Assembly (NCBI GenBank): GCA_934667505.1
Contig: CAKULY010000014.1
Coordinates: 1-54,849 of the forward strand
Direction of reading: 5' to 3'
Length of the DNA stretch: 54,849 nt
Origin: an uncultured Treponema sp.
Lineage (GTDB): Bacteria > Spirochaetota > Spirochaetia > Treponematales > Treponemataceae
Shown: positions 43,532 to 51,988 of the stretch, piece after piece
Layout of the letters: every line of letters begins with the position of its first letter
Numbering within the stretch: the first letter of the stretch is position 1
Program-made: the position numbers and the translations under genes
The notes under the pieces: generated by a model
Database searches by the model: none
Told to the model about the DNA's origin: nothing
Seen by the model: only the letters and a program-made list of their open reading frames with translations

Positions 43532-43611
43532 TGCGAGAGGAGGGACTTGAACCCTCACGCCGAAGCACTAGATCCTAAGTCTAGCGTGTCTGCCAATTTC
43601 ACCACTCTCGC
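43532..43611 (-). tRNA. tRNA-Leu (anticodon TAG)
   Basis: An 80-nt tRNA with a short type-II variable arm. The acceptor GCGAGAG pairs with CTCTCGC. The stem CTAGA/TCTAG encloses loop CTTAGGA, giving TAG. A T run follows the 3' end. Confidence 0.93.
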
Positions 43612-43619
43612 GAGTTTAT

Positions 43620-43692
43620 TGAGCCATGCAGGGATCGAACCTGCGACCCACAGATTAAGAGTCTGTTGCTCTACCAGCTGAGCTAATGGCCC
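43620..43692 (-). tRNA. tRNA-Lys (anticodon CTT), copy 1
   Basis: A 73-nt cloverleaf. ACAGA/TCTGT encloses loop CTCTTAA, giving CTT. Identical to the copy at 43786. Confidence 0.95.
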
Positions 43693-43785
43693 GTGTTTAT
43701 TCAAGGTTTATGCGAACCTTAAAAGCGGCTGAGTCAAGGCTTTGAACGTAAACGTGTCTTGAACAGTCATATTTATATTTTTGAG

Positions 43786-43858
43786 TGAGCCATGCAGGGA
43801 TCGAACCTGCGACCCACAGATTAAGAGTCTGTTGCTCTACCAGCTGAGCTAATGGCCC
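43786..43858 (-). tRNA. tRNA-Lys (anticodon CTT), copy 2
   Basis: Same 73-nt sequence as the copy at 43620. The 93 bases between them carry a hairpin element of family B. Confidence 0.95.
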
Positions 43859-43872
43859 AAAATATAAACTAG

Positions 43873-43946
43873 TGCGTCCGACAGGATTCGAACCTGCTAC
43901 CTCCGGATTCGAAGTCCGAAGCTCTATCCAGATGAGCTACGGGCGC
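43873..43946 (-). tRNA. tRNA-Arg (anticodon TCG)
   Basis: A 74-nt cloverleaf. TCGGA/TCCGG encloses loop CTTCGAA, giving anticodon TCG, an Arg anticodon reading CGA-type codons. The acceptor is GCGCCCG. Confidence 0.9.
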
Positions 43947-43973
43947 ATTTTCCAAAGAACTTTAGAAAAATAG

Positions 43974-44046
43974 GGTGCCTGATGGGGGTCGAACCCACGA
44001 CAACCAGATCCACAATCTGGCGCTCTACCACTGAACTACAGGCACC
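43974..44046 (-). tRNA. tRNA-His (anticodon GTG)
   Basis: CCAGA/TCTGG encloses loop TTGTGGA, giving GTG. The extra 5' G (G-1) facing C73 typical of tRNA-His is encoded. It is first in the minus-strand tRNA cluster. Confidence 0.94.
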
Positions 44047-44064
44047 ATAACGTCAACGGAATTC

Positions 44065-44094
44065 ACTATATCAGAAAAAGAATATATTCGTCAA
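44065..44094 (-). promoter_or_regulatory. Promoter of the His-Arg-Lys tRNA cluster
   Basis: On the minus strand, TTGACG (44089-44094), 18 bases, TATAGT (44065-44070). Confidence 0.6.
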
Positions 44095-44240
44095 GGTTTT
44101 ATTATTGAATTTCTAAAACATTCTTTTGCCACAGCGGTTTTTTATTTTTAGTCATGATTTTAGATAATGCCTTTAAACAGCCAGAACTTTAGGTTAAATA
44201 AAAATCTAACTGTTCTGCCTATTTTAAACAAAATATTGTA

Positions 44241-44267
44241 TAAAGTTGATTTTTTATATGCCGATAA
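44241..44267 (+). promoter_or_regulatory. Sigma-28 (FliA) flagellar promoter
   Basis: TAAA (44241-44244), exactly 15 bases, then GCCGATAA (44260-44267): a full match to the flagellar sigma-28 consensus. It stands about 50 bases before flgN. Confidence 0.9.
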
Positions 44268-44317
44268 ACTAAATAGCCTTAAAGTCGATTTGTTTATAAC
44301 AGAAAAGAGGTAATTTT

Positions 44318-44734
44318 ATGGAATATAAAGACATTTTAACAAAGGAAAATACAATTCTTTCAGAAGTTTTGGTTCTTCAAAGTGATTTTAAAACTGCAGT
44401 AAACAACAAAGACTGGGCAGAGCTTATGAAAGTTATTTCAAAAATAAATCTAAAAATGGATTCTTTTAATAAGCTTGATAAGGAGCGGGAAGGTTTTGTT
44501 CAAGATATAAAAAATTCACAGGACTGTAATGAACTTTTATGTTCTGTCAGAGGAAAACTTGTTAGATGCAGGACTGAAAATAAAGCTCTTGGCGACTATT
44601 TGAGCATAACTAGAAAATTTGTAAAAGATGTAATTGAAAATGCTGTTCCGCATAATAGAAATAAGCTGTATTCTCGCAACGGCTCAATAATCCATCGGCA
44701 GCCAGAAAGCGTTGTTGTGAACACTTTGTATTAA
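44318..44734 (+). CDS. flgN: FlgN-like flagellar export chaperone
   Basis: A helical 138-residue protein in the place where FlgN stands, directly before flgK and flgL. FlgN keeps FlgK and FlgL unfolded and targets them to the export gate. The sequence shows the long N-terminal helices (TKENTILSEVLVLQSDFKTAVNNKDW) and the RCRTENKALGDYLSI block with no signal peptide. AGAGG precedes the ATG, and a sigma-28 promoter lies about 50 bases upstream. The family is weakly conserved, so the call leans on context. Confidence 0.78.
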   Translation: MEYKDILTKENTILSEVLVLQSDFKTAVNNKDWAELMKVISKINLKMDSFNKLDKEREGFVQDIKNSQDCNELLCSVRGKLVRCRTENKALGDYLSITRKFVKDVIENAVPHNRNKLYSRNGSIIHRQPESVVVNTLY

Positions 44735-44760
44735 TAATAACTTTTTACGGGAGCAATAAA

Positions 44761-46632
44761 ATGGGATCTACTTTTTCTGGAATTGAATTAGGAAAACGAA
44801 GCATAATGGCTAATACTGATGCCATTACAACTGCTGGTCATAATATTTCAAATGCTGATACAGAAGGTTATTCAAGGCAGAGAGTTCAGCTAAAAGAATT
44901 TGATCCTCTTTATCGTGCTGATTTAGAACGTCCTGAACGGGCTGGCATGATAGGGCAGGGCGTTTCTATTCAAGCTATAGAAAGAATTCGTGATGAAATG
45001 CTCGATGGAAGAATTACAGAGCAGCAGCATCTTGAAAGCTATTGGGAAACTCGAAGCAATTATTATACAATGATAGAGCAGGTTTATAATGAGCCTGATG
45101 ATGTTTCTATCCGTTCAAATATGGACAAGTTCTGGGAAAGCTGGCAGGAACTTTCTGTTCATCCTGAAAGCCATGCAGCAAGACAAGCCGTTGTTTCTAG
45201 AGGGGAAAGCCTTGCAGATTCTATAAAGACAAAATGGGAAGGCCTTTCTGGAATTGGAAAACTTCTTAACGGCGATATTGAGGCTACTGTAAAGCAAGTA
45301 AATAATTACACGAAACAGATTGCTTCATTGAATAGCGAAATTGTAAAAAGCAAAGCAATGGGTGATAATCCTAATGATTTGCTCGACCGCAGAGACCTTC
45401 TTGTAGATAAACTTTCAAAGCTTGTAAATATTTCTACAGATAATCGTGATGCTGATGAATTCCTTGTTCATGTTGGCGGACAGGTCTTGGTTCAAGGCGG
45501 AATTTCACGAGGATTTGAACTCGAAACTGTTGTAGACAACAATGGCTATAGCAAACTTGTTTGGGCCGACACTCAAAATGATGCTTCTATTTCTGGTGGA
45601 AAACTTGGGGCTTTGATTGAACTTCGAGATACAGACATTCGCAATGAAATTCAGTCTTTGAATACAATGACGATGAATTTTTCAGACCTAGTAAATGATA
45701 TTCACAGAAATGCTTATGGTGCGAACAAAGTTACTGGTTTGGATTTTTTTACACAGCATTCTTTTGTTGAAAATGTAAATGGCAACTTTGACCGCGATGG
45801 CGATGGAGTTTCTGATCATTCTTATATTTTTAGATTTACAGGAACTACCAAGTTAAATCCGCAGGAGCAAATTGGTCTTGAAGGCACAATGACCTTGAGC
45901 GGACCTTCTGGCAACGTTCAAGTTTCTTATTATCCTACAGATACAGTAGAAACCGTAATCAACAGAATAAATGATTCTAATGGCGAAGTAAAAGCTTATC
46001 TTGACCGAAATTCGAATCTTGTGCTAAAAGCAACAACAGCTGCGGCAATGGAAAATCCAGATTTTGTTATCCGCCATGTTGAAGATTCAGGCTTTTTCCT
46101 TGCAGGATATTCTGGAATTTTAAGAAGCAGCGGCGCAGAGGGGGCTTACGACTATGCAAGCGCAGATGCTGTAAATTCATTGGCACAGGCACAATTTTCT
46201 GTAAGCCCTGTTTTAAATCCTGCAGGGTATGTTGAAGTGAATCCTGCTATTAGAAATGATGTCCAAAGCGTTGCCGCTGCGTTTATGGATAATTCTGGCA
46301 ATGTAAACGCAGGCGACGCACGTGCTGCAATCGAAATAGCTTCCGTGCGAAATACTAAAGTCATGATTGGACATGAACGCACCTTTGACGACTATTTTGC
46401 AGATTCTGTTACAAACGTCGGATTAAAAGGAGAGCAGGCTGAAATCAATTTTAATAGCCAGCTGGCTGTAATGAATGATCTTAGAACGATGAGAGATTCT
46501 ATAAGCGGTGTAAATATTGATGAAGAATTGTCTGAAATAATAAAATTCCAGCACGGATATAATGCGGCTGCAAAATTTATTTCAGTATGGGACAGTTTGC
46601 TTGATACCGTTATAAATCGTTTAGGTGTTTAA
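44761..46632 (+). CDS. flgK: Flagellar hook-filament junction protein FlgK (HAP1)
   Basis: Joins the hook to the filament. The flagellar rod-motif N-terminus is clear (STFSGIELGKRSIMANTDAI...GHNISNADTEGYSRQRV), and the D0 C-terminus (SGVNIDEELSEIIKFQHGYNAAAKFISVWDSLLDTVI) is typical. A central variable region (about 320-480) forms the exposed domains. The 623-residue length is usual for spirochaetes. ACGGGAG precedes the ATG. Confidence 0.96.
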   Translation: MGSTFSGIELGKRSIMANTDAITTAGHNISNADTEGYSRQRVQLKEFDPLYRADLERPERAGMIGQGVSIQAIERIRDEMLDGRITEQQHLESYWETRSNYYTMIEQVYNEPDDVSIRSNMDKFWESWQELSVHPESHAARQAVVSRGESLADSIKTKWEGLSGIGKLLNGDIEATVKQVNNYTKQIASLNSEIVKSKAMGDNPNDLLDRRDLLVDKLSKLVNISTDNRDADEFLVHVGGQVLVQGGISRGFELETVVDNNGYSKLVWADTQNDASISGGKLGALIELRDTDIRNEIQSLNTMTMNFSDLVNDIHRNAYGANKVTGLDFFTQHSFVENVNGNFDRDGDGVSDHSYIFRFTGTTKLNPQEQIGLEGTMTLSGPSGNVQVSYYPTDTVETVINRINDSNGEVKAYLDRNSNLVLKATTAAAMENPDFVIRHVEDSGFFLAGYSGILRSSGAEGAYDYASADAVNSLAQAQFSVSPVLNPAGYVEVNPAIRNDVQSVAAAFMDNSGNVNAGDARAAIEIASVRNTKVMIGHERTFDDYFADSVTNVGLKGEQAEINFNSQLAVMNDLRTMRDSISGVNIDEELSEIIKFQHGYNAAAKFISVWDSLLDTVINRLGV

Positions 46633-46680
46633 AACTTAAAAAATGAGTTTTAATTTTGACTTTTTATAAGAAGGAAGATA

Positions 46681-46747
46681 AAAACAGGCGAAAATACCGT
46701 CTGTTTTTATCCTTGAAAGTTTGCATTGCAAGCTTTTTATGGGAGGT
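46681..46747 (+). promoter_or_regulatory. Structured leader of flgL (leader element copy A2)
   Basis: AAAACAGGCG-7 bases-CGTCTGTTTT (46681-46707) plus AAAGTTTGC-ATT-GCAAGCTTT (46716-46736), then TTATGGGAGG. About 80 percent identical to the mrp leader. A possible TTGACT box lies just upstream. Confidence 0.6.
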
Positions 46748-46752
46748 AAAAT

Positions 46753-47997
46753 ATGCGAAGAGTTAGTTCAAATATGAATAACATGGATACTCAAATTAAT
46801 TTGCGGATTCAGGAAAGCAGACTGAATAAAGCGAATAATCAAATTGGAAGCAAAAATCGCATACAGCAACTTCGTGATGACCCTATTGCGGCAGGTCATC
46901 TGGTTAGGTATCAGTCTTATTTAGGAAGAGTAAAAAATTTTGAGAAAAACGCAACTACTCTTACTGAGCAGTTTAGCATAAGAGAAGGGTATATGAACAA
47001 TTCCCTTGAAATTATGCAAAGAATTCGTGAGCTTGCCGTTACCGGCGCAAATGGGATTTATACTCCAGAAGATATGAAAAATATCGCAGGAGAAGTTGAT
47101 GAGCTGCTCAAAGAGCTTGTTCAAAATGCAAATGCGGTTTCTTCTGACGGAAATTCTGTTTTTGGCGGAACTAACGTAAAGTCTACTGCTTTTGAAATTG
47201 AAATGGGCAATGTTTCTGGCTCTGGAGTGCCTCTCATTGAAACAGTTCGCTATAACGGCAATATTGATGCAAATAAAATTGAAGTTGATGAAAACAAATT
47301 TATGACTTTAGATAACGCTGGAAACAGAACTTTTTGGGCGGAAGAGCAAAAGCTTTTTGGTGGAAGAGATGCTTCCGGCTGGCAGGCTTCTAATGATTCT
47401 GTTATAAGTGTTGATGGCGTAGAAATTTCTGTGAATGCCGGCGACAATGTTTACGCTCTTTCTGCGAAAATAAACGACAGCGGAGCTGCTGTTAGGGCTA
47501 GCATAGATCCTGTTACAGGCGGACTCAATTTTGAAACCACAGATGCAAGACAGCTATGGCTTAGCGACGTAAACGGCAATGTTCTAAATGAACTAGGAAT
47601 TATAAAAGATGCCAGCCAAAAACCGCCATACAATCTTGGAAACAGTGTCCGCGTAAGTGGCGGTTCAATGTTTGATACTGTAATTGCATTTAGGAATGCG
47701 CTTCTTAAAGGCGACACAGAATCTATTGGAGGCAGGGTGCTTGGTTCCTTGGATAAAGGAATTGACAATCTTGTAACGCGTCTTGCAAAATCTGGTTCTG
47801 AATATGAAAGGGCGAAATTAAATATAAGCAGGAATCAAGTTACAGCGTTAAATGTTACTCAGCAAATAAGCACAGAAGGTGATTTAGATTTTACGAAGGC
47901 TATAACTGATATGAAAATGCTTGATTATGCATATCAGGCAACTTTAAGCAATGCTGGAAAGATGTTTAATAATACGTTGCTAAATTACATGCGTTAG
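46753..47997 (+). CDS. flgL: Flagellar hook-filament junction protein FlgL (HAP3)
   Basis: The flagellin-like second junction protein. The N-terminus MRRVSSNMNNMDTQINLRIQESRLNKANNQIGSKNRI and the C-terminus LDYAYQATLSNAGKMFNNTLLNYMR are the paired coiled D0/D1 segments. A central domain occupies about 170-330. At 414 residues it is longer than the enterobacterial form. GGGAGG precedes the ATG. Confidence 0.95.
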   Translation: MRRVSSNMNNMDTQINLRIQESRLNKANNQIGSKNRIQQLRDDPIAAGHLVRYQSYLGRVKNFEKNATTLTEQFSIREGYMNNSLEIMQRIRELAVTGANGIYTPEDMKNIAGEVDELLKELVQNANAVSSDGNSVFGGTNVKSTAFEIEMGNVSGSGVPLIETVRYNGNIDANKIEVDENKFMTLDNAGNRTFWAEEQKLFGGRDASGWQASNDSVISVDGVEISVNAGDNVYALSAKINDSGAAVRASIDPVTGGLNFETTDARQLWLSDVNGNVLNELGIIKDASQKPPYNLGNSVRVSGGSMFDTVIAFRNALLKGDTESIGGRVLGSLDKGIDNLVTRLAKSGSEYERAKLNISRNQVTALNVTQQISTEGDLDFTKAITDMKMLDYAYQATLSNAGKMFNNTLLNYMR

Positions 47998-48043
47998 ATT
48001 TTTTTCTAATGTGAGAAAATTAATATACAATTAGGATAGTAAC

Positions 48044-48484
48044 ATGGAAGTTTGTACAAAATCTGGAAAAATTGTAAATGTCGAAGAAAAGCGTTTGGTT
48101 TCATTTCCCAATGGAATAATGGGATTTGAACAGTATAAAAAATATGCGTTAATTGAATCCGAATATGAACCTTTTATTTGGCTTCAGTCAATAGAAAATA
48201 AAAATCTTGCATTTCTTTTAATTGATCCTTTTTTGATTTGTTCTGATTATGAAATTGACATAGATGACAATTCCTTAAAAAGTTTGCAAGTAGCTTCCCC
48301 TGAAGATATTATTGTCATGACTATTGTAACAGTTCCTTGCGATGGTTCTGCTATAACAGCCAATTTTTTAGGTCCTGTTGTTATTAATAGAAAAAATAAT
48401 TTATGCGCTCAAGTTATCCTTAATGATAATCGGTGGTCTACAAAATTTAATATTGTTGAAGCTTTAAAAAAGAAGGGGGAATAG
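48044..48484 (+). CDS. fliW: Flagellar assembly factor FliW
   Basis: FliW binds CsrA and frees flagellin mRNA when flagellin is low. The conserved [42 protein letters not shown] and [14 protein letters not shown] blocks are all present. The length (146 residues) is normal. TAGGAT precedes the ATG. It lies 1 base before csrA, the usual pair. Confidence 0.97.
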   Translation: MEVCTKSGKIVNVEEKRLVSFPNGIMGFEQYKKYALIESEYEPFIWLQSIENKNLAFLLIDPFLICSDYEIDIDDNSLKSLQVASPEDIIVMTIVTVPCDGSAITANFLGPVVINRKNNLCAQVILNDNRWSTKFNIVEALKKKGE

Positions 48485-48485
48485 A

Positions 48486-48722
48486 ATGTTAATACTTTCC
48501 CGAAAAATAGACCAGCAAATAAAAATCGGAGACGACATTTCCATAACTATAATAGAAGTCCGAGGCGATCAAGTGAAAATCGGCGTAGAGGCTCCTCGGG
48601 ATGTAAAAGTTTTTCGTCAAGAAGTTTTTAATGCTATAAAAAATGAGAATGCCGCTGCGTCAAATGTAAATAGCGAAAAAATCGGTTCTCTTTCTAGTAT
48701 GTTTAAGAATGAGAAAGTTTGA
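48486..48722 (+). CDS. csrA: Carbon storage regulator CsrA, RNA-binding translational regulator
   Basis: A dimeric RNA-binding protein that blocks translation at GGA-containing leaders, in this context probably flagellin. [37 protein letters not shown] is the classic core, with Arg6 and the VxxFRQEV end (about Arg44). A short, Ser/Asn-rich extension reaches residue 78. GGGGG lies just before the ATG. It converges with tsaB, whose end overlaps by 20 bases. Confidence 0.97.
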   Translation: MLILSRKIDQQIKIGDDISITIIEVRGDQVKIGVEAPRDVKVFRQEVFNAIKNENAAASNVNSEKIGSLSSMFKNEKV

Positions 48723-49386
48723 TTTCTGCTTCACTTGCCCTTAAATAGATTGGACCTTCAAATTCTTTTAGGCTGCTTTTACCAAGTTCAATCTTTTTTT
48801 CGGCGCTGCTGAACAGGGCTTTTGAAACATCTTCATTAAATGGCAGCGAAATAAATTTTCTTTTAGGCAAGGCTTCCTTTATTTTTGATTCAAAAAGATT
48901 TGAATCCGGTCCGCAAATTACAATGGTTTGTGTAGCGTTTTCAGCATTAAGCTTTTCAGGTGCTTGTTCTACTGAAAAGTCGCCATCATCAATTATTTTT
49001 TTATCTTGATTGTACGCGGCAACGTAAAAACGGTCTTTTTTCGCGTCGATTGCACAAATCACTGTAAACGGAAGATTTCTGTAATCATGAGAGTATGCAT
49101 CCATAGTTGAAATTTCATATATAGGAATTTTATAGGCCATTTCAATCGCTTTTAATGCTGAATAAGCTAGCCTCAGTCCTGTAAAAGAGCCTGGCCCTGC
49201 GGTGACTGTAGTGTAGTCTAAATCTTTTGCAGAAAGTTCAAGTTTTGAAAGTACATAATCGATTGCCGGAAGAATTGTTTCTGACTGTTTCATTCCAATA
49301 TCGAAAATAACAGAAACAGTTCGTTCTTCATTTTTAGCAGCTATGGTAAGTTTTGAAATTGCAGAATCTATTGCAAGAGCTTTCAT
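48703..49386 (-). CDS. tsaB: tRNA threonylcarbamoyladenosine synthesis protein TsaB
   Basis: A non-catalytic partner of TsaD in making t6A37 of tRNA. I choose the ATG at 49386 ([15 protein letters not shown], 227 residues) behind AAGGAA. The core [31 protein letters not shown] is the TsaB signature. It overlaps tsaE and is co-transcribed with it. TsaD is not in this window. Confidence 0.94.
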   Translation of the reverse strand: MKALAIDSAISKLTIAAKNEERTVSVIFDIGMKQSETILPAIDYVLSKLELSAKDLDYTTVTAGPGSFTGLRLAYSALKAIEMAYKIPIYEISTMDAYSHDYRNLPFTVICAIDAKKDRFYVAAYNQDKKIIDDGDFSVEQAPEKLNAENATQTIVICGPDSNLFESKIKEALPKRKFISLPFNEDVSKALFSSAEKKIELGKSSLKEFEGPIYLRASEAEIKLSHS

Positions 49387-49391
49387 ATTGT

Positions 49392-49823
49392 TTATTCCTT
49401 CCAATCGTATGGCCAGTTTTCTATAGATATGGAGCGGGAGCCATCCTCGTTCGGGGTAATGACAATTTTAATTGTTTTTTTTGGCAGTTCAGACATTATT
49501 TTCTCGCTCCATTCAATTATTGAGATTCCATTTCCATAGAGCATATCTTCCGTTCCTAGGTTCGCAAAATCTTCTGCCCCGTCAAGTCTGTATACATCCA
49601 TGTGGTATAAAGGCATTTTTCCTTCGTATTCGCTTATAAGGCAGAAAGTCGGGCTTGTTATTACATCTTTTACGCCGAGACTTTGAGCGATTCCTTTTGT
49701 AATTGTGGTTTTGCCTGCGGCTAAAGTTCCTTGCAGCGCAAGGATGTCTCCTTTTTGTAAAAGAGTTCCAATCTTTTTTCCAAGCTCTATGGTTTCTTCT
49801 GGAGAATGCGTTGTAAATGTCAT
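49392..49823 (-). CDS. tsaE: tRNA threonylcarbamoyladenosine synthesis ATPase TsaE
   Basis: P-loop ATPase of the t6A complex. Walker A GTLAAGKTT is at about 34-42, followed by SPTFCLISEY, MDVYRLDGAEDF and the ISIIEWSEKI block. The length (143 residues) is normal. It overlaps the upstream small gene by 4 bases. Confidence 0.95.
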   Translation of the reverse strand: MTFTTHSPEETIELGKKIGTLLQKGDILALQGTLAAGKTTITKGIAQSLGVKDVITSPTFCLISEYEGKMPLYHMDVYRLDGAEDFANLGTEDMLYGNGISIIEWSEKIMSELPKKTIKIVITPNEDGSRSISIENWPYDWKE

Positions 49824-50083
49824 AATGGCAGTTTGCCTTCTTTGTCTTGAGTTAGAATATATTCCTTAAGTGCTTTCTTTATAGGAATAATTGGATAATT
49901 TATGGAATTTGAAAGATTTATCTCAATATTTTTTGTTCCAAGAGGAGTTGTTTCTATGCAAAACTTTATGGGCGTTTCAAAATTTTTGCCAGGAACTTCT
50001 ACAAGCGCATCAGCTAAAAAATTCCTTCTGTAATAAATGTAACCTTCTTCACGTTTAAGGTTCTTAAGCCCAATGATTTTCAT
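49820..50083 (-). CDS. Small hypothetical protein before tsaE-tsaB
   Basis: 87 residues, no signal peptide, with a basic N-terminus (MKIIGLKNLKREEGYIYYRR) and a C-terminus rich in Lys/Ile. I do not recognise it. The gene overlaps tsaE by ATGA, so it is probably translated. A TTGAAA-17-TATTCT box pair ends 7 bases before the ATG; AAAGG in that gap could be a ribosome-binding site or part of a leaderless start. Confidence 0.6.
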   Translation of the reverse strand: MKIIGLKNLKREEGYIYYRRNFLADALVEVPGKNFETPIKFCIETTPLGTKNIEINLSNSINYPIIPIKKALKEYILTQDKEGKLPL

Positions 50084-50090
50084 AACCTTT

Positions 50091-50119
50091 AGAATACTCT
50101 AATAGTTAGTCTTTTTCAA
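50091..50119 (-). promoter_or_regulatory. Promoter of the small gene-tsaE-tsaB operon
   Basis: On the minus strand, TTGAAA (50114-50119), 17 bases, TATTCT (50091-50096). Seven bases (AAAGGTT) separate it from the ATG. Confidence 0.5.
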
Positions 50120-50191
50120 GTAAAAAATTATATGTGCTAAAAATCTGTTTTGTAAAGTTTTGTGTGGTAAGTTTTCAAATTTGTTTAATTC

Positions 50192-51268
50192 CTATTCCTC
50201 GTAGTCGTAAACGTAAGCAATTAACTTGTTCCTATTTTTTAAGCTTATCGAAATAAATTGAATATGCAGATTAAAAAAGTTTGCCAGGTTTGATTTTCTA
50301 GTTTTTACTATTTTTCCTACGGCTTTAACGGTTTCGTTTTTCATAACTAGTTCTAGATAGATTAATTGACCTTCCTTTATGGGCAAAGATGTAGTGATGC
50401 AGCAGCCGCCGCCAGAAATGTTTACAACTTCTGCTTTATATTTTTGCCCTAATGAAGGGTACGTTAGTTTGCCGTTTTTAGTTTTTTGTTCTTTTGTGTA
50501 TGCGAAAAAACAAGGTTCGCTTATATTTTTGCGCTTAAAATGCCTTTGCTGCTTTTGCAAGAGCTTGTTTGTGTGGGCGGCTAAAAGAATAGGTAAATTT
50601 TCTTTGTTTGTGGAATATTTTATTAGCCTAGTAACAAAAGCGTAACTCATTTGAGTAGGCATTGTAAACGTAAATGCGACTTTTTCAAGTTCCTTAGGTT
50701 TGTTTTCCGCATAAAAGTCGTTTTGCGAAATTTGAATACCAAGATAGTCTTTTGTGTTTTCTACAACAGTATATGTTTTTTTTGAGCCATCTATAAAGAT
50801 TTCATCAATTTTAGTTTTTAAAGGAATTGAATGAGTCGAAGAAAGGATGCTTGTACCCGCTAAAAATCGTTCAAGCTTAAATCTAAGCTTGAACATTGTG
50901 CTCAATTCGACTTCTGAAGAGTTTTCTTTTAATTCATTATAAAAACGCTTGAAAAAAACATCTAAAGAGTCTAGCTGTTTTACGATGTATTGAATGTTTT
51001 TTATTTTGTACCGCTTGCAGATTTTCCATAAGACTGTTTCTTCTTGAGCATCTAAATTGTATTTTTTAGCAGTAATTGCAACATCTTTTCTTGTGGTTGT
51101 TTTTTCTTTTTGCAGTTCAATGTATTTTGCAGATTCTTTTCTTTTTTTATTAATCTTTATCAATACTTGGAGTAAAAACAGCGCAGAAACTAACACTAAA
51201 AGAAATAAAATTATAAGATAGACTTCCTGAGTGTTGCGTGCTATCTTTGCTTGCAAGATAAAGTTCAT
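50192..51268 (-). CDS. Membrane-anchored PilZ-domain protein, probable c-di-GMP receptor
   Basis: A membrane helix (residues 17-37) is followed by a helical cytoplasmic region and then a PilZ domain with both ligand motifs: R242-x3-R246 (RHFKR) and N283-I-S285-G-G-G288. These bind c-di-GMP in the family. Placed downstream of fliD and a conserved unknown, it is likely a c-di-GMP-controlled motility or flagellar brake protein, with T. denticola PilZ proteins as precedent (from memory). AGGCGGAGG precedes the ATG. At 358 residues it is longer than stand-alone PilZ. Confidence 0.85.
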   Translation of the reverse strand: MNFILQAKIARNTQEVYLIILFLLVLVSALFLLQVLIKINKKRKESAKYIELQKEKTTTRKDVAITAKKYNLDAQEETVLWKICKRYKIKNIQYIVKQLDSLDVFFKRFYNELKENSSEVELSTMFKLRFKLERFLAGTSILSSTHSIPLKTKIDEIFIDGSKKTYTVVENTKDYLGIQISQNDFYAENKPKELEKVAFTFTMPTQMSYAFVTRLIKYSTNKENLPILLAAHTNKLLQKQQRHFKRKNISEPCFFAYTKEQKTKNGKLTYPSLGQKYKAEVVNISGGGCCITTSLPIKEGQLIYLELVMKNETVKAVGKIVKTRKSNLANFFNLHIQFISISLKNRNKLIAYVYDYEE

Positions 51269-51290
51269 ATTTCCTCCGCCTTTGTTTATT

Positions 51291-51881
51291 TTAATTCAAA
51301 TTTTCTAAAGTTTCTGCAATGGCTTGAAGTCTTGGGCATATTTCGTATTCAGCTAAATCTCCGATGGTTACTGTGTCGTTGTCTTTTAAGGCCTGCTCAA
51401 AATCTGAAAGAATAGGGGAAAAGTCTGCAAAAAAGTCATTAAATGGCTTTCCGTCTATTGAAACAATCGAATATTCCTTAAAGAGAGAGGCGAGCGCTGC
51501 TATATGACAGAAATCTTCTATGCTGTCGGCAAGTGATTTTATGGACAGGTTTGCTTCTTTTTCTTTTCCGTTTTGAAATTGAACAGGAATTTTTTTCATT
51601 TCTTGCTCAAGTTTTTTAAAAAGCTCTGCTGTTTTTTTAAAAGAATCTGCTACTGTTTGCTTTGTAACTACGCTAAATTCGATTTTCGTAGAATCTTTTA
51701 TTTCCTCTTTAGAAATTTCATCGAAATCGTCTGCCGTGACATTTTTTCCATTTATAATAATGCCTATTACTGCCGCGTCGTTTTCTTCGCAAGTTAGCTC
51801 AAAAGATTTTAATATGTCGCCAACTGTTTTTTCATTTTCAAGAGTTACATCTATTTTTTCGCCATTCATGAATAAATCCAT
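51291..51881 (-). CDS. Conserved hypothetical protein between fliD and the PilZ gene
   Basis: 196 residues, no signal. The first about 75 residues resemble a ubiquitin-like/ThiS beta-grasp fold by pattern only (MDLFMNGEKIDVTLENEKTVGDILKSF). The rest is helical. I do not recognise the family. A role in filament-cap or flagellar assembly is suggested by position only. GGGAG precedes the ATG, and a leader hairpin lies 23-50 bases upstream. Confidence 0.7.
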   Translation of the reverse strand: MDLFMNGEKIDVTLENEKTVGDILKSFELTCEENDAAVIGIIINGKNVTADDFDEISKEEIKDSTKIEFSVVTKQTVADSFKKTAELFKKLEQEMKKIPVQFQNGKEKEANLSIKSLADSIEDFCHIAALASLFKEYSIVSIDGKPFNDFFADFSPILSDFEQALKDNDTVTIGDLAEYEICPRLQAIAETLENLN

Positions 51882-51903
51882 AACGTTCTCCCATAAAAAG
51901 AAA

Positions 51904-51931
51904 GTTGTTTCGCAACGAAGTGAGAAACAAC
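51904..51931 (-). promoter_or_regulatory. Leader hairpin (copy A5) before the fliD-linked unknown gene
   Basis: On the minus strand, GTTGTTTC and GAAACAAC flank a 12-base loop, followed by TTTCTTTTTATGGGAG. The tail is the same as in copies A1 and A2. Confidence 0.5.
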
Positions 51932-51988
51932 AGTCTCCTTTTAATCTATTATTTAGTTTATAATAAAAATGCTTTTTTTGCTATTTTT

